From CAYZWU01 sp964482235 (GTDB lineage: Bacteria > Planctomycetota > B15-G4 > CAYZWU01), in assembly GCA_964482235.1 (NCBI GenBank), contig CAYZWU010000092.1:1-11530 (forward strand): a DNA stretch of 11,530 nucleotides, in the 5' to 3' direction. Shown here one piece after another: positions 6,801 to 11,530 of the stretch. A program made the translations under genes and the position numbers. The stretch's first letter is position 1. Each line of letters opens with the position of its first letter. The notes below the pieces were generated by a model. It saw nothing but the letters and a program-made list of their open reading frames with translations. It was not told the origin of the DNA and made no database searches.

Positions 6801-7886
6801 ATGTTGGCGGATGAACACGTGAAAATCACCCGACTCGATCGAGGGGACCGCTTCGCAAGGAACAGGCTTCCCCTGCCGGCCCATCTCTGCCTCCTCGTCC
6901 TGATCGGTATCGCCCTGCTGGCCGCACCCGCCTATCCCCAGACGGAAGGGGATGAAGAGAAGCAGCCGGTCCCGTCCGGGGAAGAGGCGGCCAAGCCGGA
7001 CAAGGAAAAGACGCCTGCCGGCGATCAGAAAGCCCGCGGGATCCTGCTCAAGGCGGCCGCTGCCCAGGGCGGCGAGGAGATCCAGACCAGGATGCGCAAC
7101 TTCCATGCGCACTTCGCACTCGAGGTTCATGATCCGGACAAGGGCCAGATCAACCTCGAGGTGGAGCGGATCCTGGACATGAGAGGAGAATCGGGCAAAC
7201 TCTGGACCCTGAAGCGGCACAGCGGATCGGATGCGCCCTTCACGGCAACGGTCTTCAACAGCGAGGATTCGTGGCGGATCGGAGACGAGGGAAAGGTCAC
7301 GGTCTTCACGGACCGTCCCTCGGTCTTCGAGACGGACATCAAGAATATCGAGGATGACACGCTGCTCACGGCTCAGCTCTTCCGCTTCTTCTTCCTCGGG
7401 GCCTTCTCCAGCGAGGTCCACGCCCTCCGCTACAGGGGGGAGAAGGACGTGGACGGCACGCCATGCCATATCCTGGATGGCATGATCAAGGCCTGGCTCG
7501 GAGGCGAAGGGCAGACTGCCGTCCATCTGATCATGGCCGTTGACAAGAAGAGCGATCTTGTCCGCAAGGTGACGATCTACGATCTTGGCGGAAACGGCGG
7601 ACGGCGCTCCTTTCGCTTCTCCCGCTATATCGAGAATCCCCAGGGGGTGCTGATTCCAGGCAACATCAAGATCTACGGCCACGACGAATCCCATCACGAG
7701 ATGCAGATCGCCCTTCAGGTCGACTTCGTGGACAGGAAGACCAAGGACGGCAAGAAGTCCAGGAAGGCCGTCCCCCGGATCGAGTTCAACGTGAAGATCC
7801 CGCCGCGCTACTTCGAGCTGCCCCAGGAGGATGTCGTCCCCTTGCCCCGGGGTCCGTGGAAATCGCTGCCCAAGCTCGAAGGTTGA
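6801..7886 (+). CDS. Exported LolA/LolB-like fold protein of unknown function
   Basis: A 361-aa exported protein. Residues about 11-29 form a basic N-terminus, 30-42 a hydrophobic core, and cleavage is likely near PAYPQ (43-47). A charged low-complexity linker runs 48-78. The rest alternates short strands of the kind seen in LolA/LolB-type half-barrel carriers: FHAHFALEV (101-109), GKLWTLKRH (132-140), WRIGDEGKVTVFT (158-170), LVRKVTIYDL (253-262), RFSRYIENPQGVLIPGNIKIY (272-292) and IPPRYFELP (333-341). These proteins carry lipoproteins or hydrophobic molecules across the periplasm, but this one is not close enough to call LolA. The ATG at 6801 has only a distant GAGG (6784-6787); GTG at 6819 is an alternative that shortens the basic N-region. 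It diverges from the thioredoxin/HEAT operon and ends 12 bp from the mutL stop. Confidence 0.55.
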   Translation: MLADEHVKITRLDRGDRFARNRLPLPAHLCLLVLIGIALLAAPAYPQTEGDEEKQPVPSGEEAAKPDKEKTPAGDQKARGILLKAAAAQGGEEIQTRMRNFHAHFALEVHDPDKGQINLEVERILDMRGESGKLWTLKRHSGSDAPFTATVFNSEDSWRIGDEGKVTVFTDRPSVFETDIKNIEDDTLLTAQLFRFFFLGAFSSEVHALRYRGEKDVDGTPCHILDGMIKAWLGGEGQTAVHLIMAVDKKSDLVRKVTIYDLGGNGGRRSFRFSRYIENPQGVLIPGNIKIYGHDESHHEMQIALQVDFVDRKTKDGKKSRKAVPRIEFNVKIPPRYFELPQEDVVPLPRGPWKSLPKLEG

Positions 7887-7898
7887 TCCGCGTTCCGG

Positions 7899-9638
7899 TC
7901 AGAATCCCCGCCGCTTGAACATCTCCTCCAGCTCCTTCTGCGTGAGCACGATGGTTGTGGGACGCCCGTGGGGGCAGCGGACTGCATGTTCCGTTCTCTC
8001 CACGTTCCTGACCAGTTCGGCCAGTTCCTCCTCGTGAAGCGAGTCTCCCGCCTTGATGGCCGCATGGCAAGCCATGGAGTGAAGAAGATCGTGGTAGATG
8101 TCGCCTTCGGCGTCCTTCGAAATGAGGCGGTCCAGAACGTCCCGCGCCAGGTCGGCCGGATCGGCTCGTTTCACCAGGCTCGGTATGGCCGTGATCTTCA
8201 GCTGATCCCCGCCTGACGGCTCGGCCTGGATCCCGAGTCGACGGAGCTTCAGGCAAAGCTCGTCCATCCGGTGCCCCCAGTCGGCCGGCACCGCGATGGT
8301 GGCAAAGGCCAGGAGGTTCTGCAGCAGGACACCGCCGCTCTCGTACTGCTCCCTGAGATTCTGGTAGAGAATCCTCTCGTGCATGGCATGCTGGTCCACC
8401 ATGGCCACGCCGTCCTCGACCTGGAAAAGAAGGTATGTGTCGAGGACCTGGAGGAACCTGCCCGCCGACCTCAGGGCAACGCGCCGCTCCCCCGTGGTCG
8501 AGACTTCCGGCCGATCGAATCCGAAAACCGTCTTGACACGCTCCGGTGCGGCCCGTTCGAGCTGCTGGACAGGGGAGCTCTTGCCGCGTCGTCGGAAGAA
8601 TCCGCTCTGAAACCGCGGCTCCCGGACGATCCCGGCCGACGTGGCCGTGGGCCTGTCGGCGGCCGAGATCGTGTCCTCGATGATCCCCAGCGTCGACGCG
8701 AAGATCCTGGTGCCGTCACGGAACCGGACCTCCATCTTCATGGGATGGACATTGACGTCCACCTCGTCGGGCGGCAGCGACAGGTTCAGGAAGTAGACGG
8801 GATGAAAGCGATCGGGAATCCTCTCCCTGAAGGCCCGTCGAACGGCGGCGTGAACGACCTTGTCTCTCACGAAGCGGCCGTTCACGAAGAGGTACGACCG
8901 TTTCATGTCGCGCCGAGCGATCTCGGGCCGCCCCAGATGACCGGTGATCCGGAACGGGCCGTTCCCCCCGAGGACGGGAACGAGAGCGGTGCTCAGGTCC
9001 TTGCCGAAGCATCGCTCGATCCGATGACCCGGCTCCATGTTTCTCTCGACGCCAAGGACCTGCCGGCCGTTGTGAACGAGACGGAACTCGATCTCGTGGA
9101 AGGCGAGCGCGAAGCGGGTGACCGCTTCCACGATGTGGGAAAGCTCCGTGGCATCAGCTCGAAGGAACTTGAGCCTCGCCGGTACGTTGTAGAAGAGATC
9201 CCTGACTTCCACCACCGTGCCGGGAGGCAGTGCGGCCGGCTTGACCGGCGAGACCGTACCGCCATTGTTTTCCACCTCGGCGCCTTCGGGGATATTTCCC
9301 GGTCGACTCGCGATCCGAGCCCGGGACACGGATCCGATGCTGGCCAGGGCTTCTCCGCGGAAGCCGAGAGAGGCGATATGCTGAAGGTCCTCCACATTGT
9401 CAAGCTTGGAAGTGGCGTGCCTCAGGAAGGCGGCCTGGAGATCGGCCGGCGTCATGCCGTCGCCGTCGTCCACGATCTTGATCTGCTTCTTGCCGCCCCC
9501 CTCGATGATGACCTCGATTCTCGAAGCCGAGGCGTCGATGGCGTTTTCCATCAGTTCCTTGACAACGGAGGCCGGTCTCTCGACGACCTCGCCTGCCGCG
9601 ATCCTGTCGATCACTTCGTTGGACAGCCTGTGAATCAT
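7899..9638 (-). CDS. mutL: DNA mismatch repair protein MutL
   Basis: MutL couples mismatch recognition by MutS to strand removal. The GHKL ATPase domain is intact: ELMENAIDA (28-36, general base E31), DDGDGM (57-62), RHATSK (73-78), GFRGEAL (92-98), NVPARLKFL (151-159), VNGRFV (252-257) and DVNVHPMKMEVRF (294-306). After a short linker (about 330-385) comes the C-terminal domain of the endonuclease-type MutL found in bacteria lacking MutH: DQHAMHE (415-421), ACHAAIKAGD (523-532), CPHGRP (555-560) and FKR (574-576). The usual motif is DQHA(X)2E(X)4E, but the last position is Q426, not E, which may affect metal binding. The start fits the family's MI-RL opening. It lies 25 bp after holA and is probably co-transcribed. 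It converges on the LolA-like gene. Confidence 0.97.
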   Translation of the reverse strand: MIHRLSNEVIDRIAAGEVVERPASVVKELMENAIDASASRIEVIIEGGGKKQIKIVDDGDGMTPADLQAAFLRHATSKLDNVEDLQHIASLGFRGEALASIGSVSRARIASRPGNIPEGAEVENNGGTVSPVKPAALPPGTVVEVRDLFYNVPARLKFLRADATELSHIVEAVTRFALAFHEIEFRLVHNGRQVLGVERNMEPGHRIERCFGKDLSTALVPVLGGNGPFRITGHLGRPEIARRDMKRSYLFVNGRFVRDKVVHAAVRRAFRERIPDRFHPVYFLNLSLPPDEVDVNVHPMKMEVRFRDGTRIFASTLGIIEDTISAADRPTATSAGIVREPRFQSGFFRRRGKSSPVQQLERAAPERVKTVFGFDRPEVSTTGERRVALRSAGRFLQVLDTYLLFQVEDGVAMVDQHAMHERILYQNLREQYESGGVLLQNLLAFATIAVPADWGHRMDELCLKLRRLGIQAEPSGGDQLKITAIPSLVKRADPADLARDVLDRLISKDAEGDIYHDLLHSMACHAAIKAGDSLHEEELAELVRNVERTEHAVRCPHGRPTTIVLTQKELEEMFKRRGF

Positions 9639-9663
9639 CGTCTCATCCGTTCTCCAAGCCCCC

Positions 9664-10755
9664 TCAGCGCCTGATCGCCTTCACGAAGCGGACAACCGTC
9701 TCCTCGAGCACGGGCACGGCCTGAAGGCCCTTCTTCTTGATCCTCTGCTCCGCCTCGAGCAGCGCCTCGTGGAACAGGGGGTAGCTGCGCGTGGTAAGCC
9801 GCTTTGCAAAGGCCTTGATCTTCTTGAAGTAGAAAGCGGACTTCACGCCGAGCCGCTTCTTGACCTCGTCCTCCGGTTTTCCCTCGTACTGGAGCACGTG
9901 GACTCCAGCGGCCAGCCGGACCCTGTCTCGAAAGATTCCGAGCAGCATGGCTGCGATGCCGGCCGGCTCCGTCTCGAGCTTTCCGGAGACGGTACGCATG
10001 CCGTTCTTCACTATCACGTGCAGCGTTTCGAGCGCCTTGTCCAGCAAACCGTTCTCGATCTGGTCCCAGAGCTCGAAAGGCGTGTGGAGCGCGCTCATGC
10101 CGGTGATCGACTCGACTTCCGGGATGCCGATGCTGCCGGAACCGATCCCGGACAGCTCCATCTTCTGCAGCTCCGAGTCGATGGCAAAAAGGTTGCTTCC
10201 CGTCAGCGAGACAAGAAAGGCCGCGGCGTCGTTCGACATGGAGAGCCCCCGCGCCCTGGCTCTCTGCAGCGCCCAGGAAGCGGCTTCCGAAAGACGTTCG
10301 CTGCTGCCGCGAAAGAAGAGCTGCTGGCTGTACAGCTTCCGGCACTCGACCAGGGCTCCCGCCTCCTTCATCTGGCGCGCCAGCTTCGTTCGGCCGTCGA
10401 TCGATCCGGCGAAGATGCAAATCAGGGTGTTCCTGTCTCCTGACGATAGGATATCCTCCATCATCTTCCCTGCATCTCCCTTGAGGAACTTCGCCCCATC
10501 GCGAATCAGGATCAGCTTGCAGGGACAGAACAGGCTGGGCGTCTGCACCTCCATGGCGAAACGGGTGATCTCCTCGTTCTCCTTCTCTCCGGGCAGTGTC
10601 TCCCAGGTGATGATCTGGAGGCCGGGAATTTTGTCCACCAGGCGCGACTGCAGGGCTTCGAATGCTTCCTCCATGAAGAAGGGCTCGTCACCGGCGCAGA
10701 CCGTGACAACTGGGAGATCTCGTTGCAGGGATCGGGTGAATTCGTCCGGTTTCAT
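9664..10755 (-). CDS. holA: DNA polymerase III subunit delta
   Basis: Delta is the clamp-loader subunit that opens the beta sliding clamp. This 363-aa protein has the family's usual length and layout: an N-terminal AAA+-like domain without a working Walker A (VTVCAGDEPFFMEEAFEAL near the start), the strand CKLILIRDGAKFL, NTLICIFAGSIDGRTKLARQ and LVECRKLYSQQL. A helical domain (AAAFLVSLTGSNLFAIDSELQKM) and the collar region (YPLFHEALLEAEQRIKKK) follow. I chose the second ATG (10755) because AGGA at 10766-10763 lies 7 bases before it; the first ATG at 10761 is only 1 base away and would add MetLeu. It lies 32 bp after the CPBP protease gene and 25 bp before mutL, suggesting one operon. Confidence 0.9.
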   Translation of the reverse strand: MKPDEFTRSLQRDLPVVTVCAGDEPFFMEEAFEALQSRLVDKIPGLQIITWETLPGEKENEEITRFAMEVQTPSLFCPCKLILIRDGAKFLKGDAGKMMEDILSSGDRNTLICIFAGSIDGRTKLARQMKEAGALVECRKLYSQQLFFRGSSERLSEAASWALQRARARGLSMSNDAAAFLVSLTGSNLFAIDSELQKMELSGIGSGSIGIPEVESITGMSALHTPFELWDQIENGLLDKALETLHVIVKNGMRTVSGKLETEPAGIAAMLLGIFRDRVRLAAGVHVLQYEGKPEDEVKKRLGVKSAFYFKKIKAFAKRLTTRSYPLFHEALLEAEQRIKKKGLQAVPVLEETVVRFVKAIRR

Positions 10756-10762
10756 CAACATG

Positions 10763-10766
10763 TCCT
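10763..10766 (-). promoter_or_regulatory. Shine-Dalgarno deciding the holA start
   Basis: AGGA on the minus strand lies 7 bases before the ATG at 10755 but only 1 base before the ATG at 10761. Normal spacing favours the downstream start. Confidence 0.6.
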
Positions 10767-10787
10767 GGATAGAATCGCTGGCGCGGC

Positions 10788-11530
10788 TCAGGCTCCCGCC
10801 CAGAGAGCCGTCTCGATATCTCTGAAGATATCATAAAAGGCATGAAGGTACACGGCCACCCCGAACCCGCGAAAGATAAAAACAATGCCGAGAAAGACGC
10901 CTGCGAACATCCTGAAAAGCAGGATGCGGCAGTCGACCGGGCTGGCCAGATACCCCACATGGTGATAGACGGAGAAGAGAAGTGACGACAGGAAAATGGA
11001 AAGGATCGCGCTGAACCAGGTTGGCGCCTTGAAGACGCGCCGGCACAACACGAACAGCCCGCCAAGAAGAAGAAAGCGGAAGAAGAACTCCTCGTAGAGG
11101 CCCGCGCCGATGGAGAGCAGGAGGGAGCTGGACAGCTCGTTCTCGCTCCCCATGGTCACCTGATACTGGAGCGGCAGGCCTCCGATCAAGATCGACAGAA
11201 AAGGGCCCATCACCGCGGCCAGGACGATCCCCTCGAAGACGACCAGAGCGAAGATGCGCAAGAAAGGCAGGTTCCTGGAATAGGTCCTCATAAAGCAGAG
11301 GACGATCACGACGGCCAGAGCCAGATGGAAGACGCGGAAGGCATCGGTCCCCATGAGACGGCAAAAGTCCTTGAGCGCTGCCTCGGCGGCATTCCGGAGT
11401 CCCGTGTCGGAACAACGGAGCCCGATCTCGTAGATGATGACGAGAGGAAGGATCAGGAACAGCTCGAGAGAAATGGAACGGCGGCCGGCAATGATCTCTT
11501 GCCGGCCGCCGTGATTTCTGTTCTCGAACA
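10788..11530 (-). CDS. CPBP-family (CAAX-like) intramembrane metalloprotease, 5' partial
   Basis: The frame is open from the window edge, giving 246 visible residues; its start lies beyond 11530. An ATG at 11354 is internal: upstream sequence encodes SLELFLILPLVIIYEIGL, the typical first membrane helix of this family, which that start would lose. The active-site motifs are all present: EEFFFR (visible residues 146-151), FSVYHH (185-190) and HAFYD (229-233), matching EExxxR, FxxxH and HxxxD/N. The protein would be an integral membrane glutamic-type or metal-dependent protease. Family members range from prenyl-protein processing to bacteriocin immunity, so the role here is unknown. It is upstream of holA and mutL on the same strand. 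A strong 14-bp inverted repeat lies in its 5' coding part. Confidence 0.85.
   Translation of the reverse strand, partial: FENRNHGGRQEIIAGRRSISLELFLILPLVIIYEIGLRCSDTGLRNAAEAALKDFCRLMGTDAFRVFHLALAVVIVLCFMRTYSRNLPFLRIFALVVFEGIVLAAVMGPFLSILIGGLPLQYQVTMGSENELSSSLLLSIGAGLYEEFFFRFLLLGGLFVLCRRVFKAPTWFSAILSIFLSSLLFSVYHHVGYLASPVDCRILLFRMFAGVFLGIVFIFRGFGVAVYLHAFYDIFRDIETALWAGA
11478..11512. repeat. Perfect 14-bp inverted repeat with 7-base loop
   Basis: ACGGCGGCCGGCAA (11478-11491) is the exact reverse complement of TTGCCGGCCGCCGT (11499-11512), with TGATCTC between. It would form a very stable hairpin in RNA or cruciform DNA. It lies inside the 5' coding part of the CPBP gene. No strong T tract follows on either strand, so it is not a standard terminator. 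Confidence 0.85.

Noticed and set aside
6789..7697. 302-codon minus-strand frame opposite the LolA-like gene
   Set aside because: The plus-strand frame has a signal peptide and strand-rich fold, while this one is acidic with no recognisable motif and would cover the divergent gene.
9635..10420. 261-codon minus-strand frame overlapping holA
   Set aside because: It is an alternate frame of holA, whose main frame aligns in character to the delta subunit along its whole length.
1..11530. CRISPR array, defence island or biosynthetic cluster
   Set aside because: No regularly spaced repeats, cas genes, restriction-modification, toxin-antitoxin or pathway enzymes are visible. The CPBP protease alone is not enough to claim an immunity function.

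Overview
This window looks like chromosomal DNA from a GC-rich, probably Gram-negative-type bacterium. The genes are dense, two proteins carry Sec-type signal peptides, one resembles LolA/LolB-type periplasmic carriers, and the tmRNA and tRNA genes both encode their 3' CCA. No gene here fixes the phylum. The TMTC-like and thioredoxin/HEAT proteins would suit an uncultured or deep-branching lineage, but that is a guess.

Layout. Positions 1-1386 hold a DDE (rve-type) transposase that appears intact and may be a whole insertion sequence. About 330 bases without a gene follow. Next comes a trans-translation cluster on the minus strand: smpB (2216-2689) upstream of ssrA/tmRNA (1717-2074, tag ADNNYALAA). 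A tRNA-Leu(CAG) with its own terminator diverges from smpB. Then two minus-strand genes overlap by GTGA: an exported thioredoxin-like/HEAT protein (5257-6660), followed by a 697-aa polytopic GT-C/TMTC-like membrane protein with C-terminal TPRs (3167-5260). A divergent intergenic region with a perfect 10+10 bp dyad separates this pair from a plus-strand exported LolA-like protein (6801-7886). The right third is a compact minus-strand run: a CPBP (CAAX-type) membrane protease that runs off the window end, holA (DNA polymerase III delta) and mutL.

How the genes work together. SmpB and tmRNA form the ribosome-rescue pair. HolA and MutL serve replication and mismatch repair and are probably co-transcribed with the protease gene. 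The exported pair and the divergent LolA-like gene share one regulatory region and may act together in the cell envelope; that link is inference. I found no convincing undescribed system. The best leads are the dyad between the divergent envelope genes, the coupled exported pair, the MutL endonuclease-motif substitution, and the transposase beside the 3' end of ssrA.
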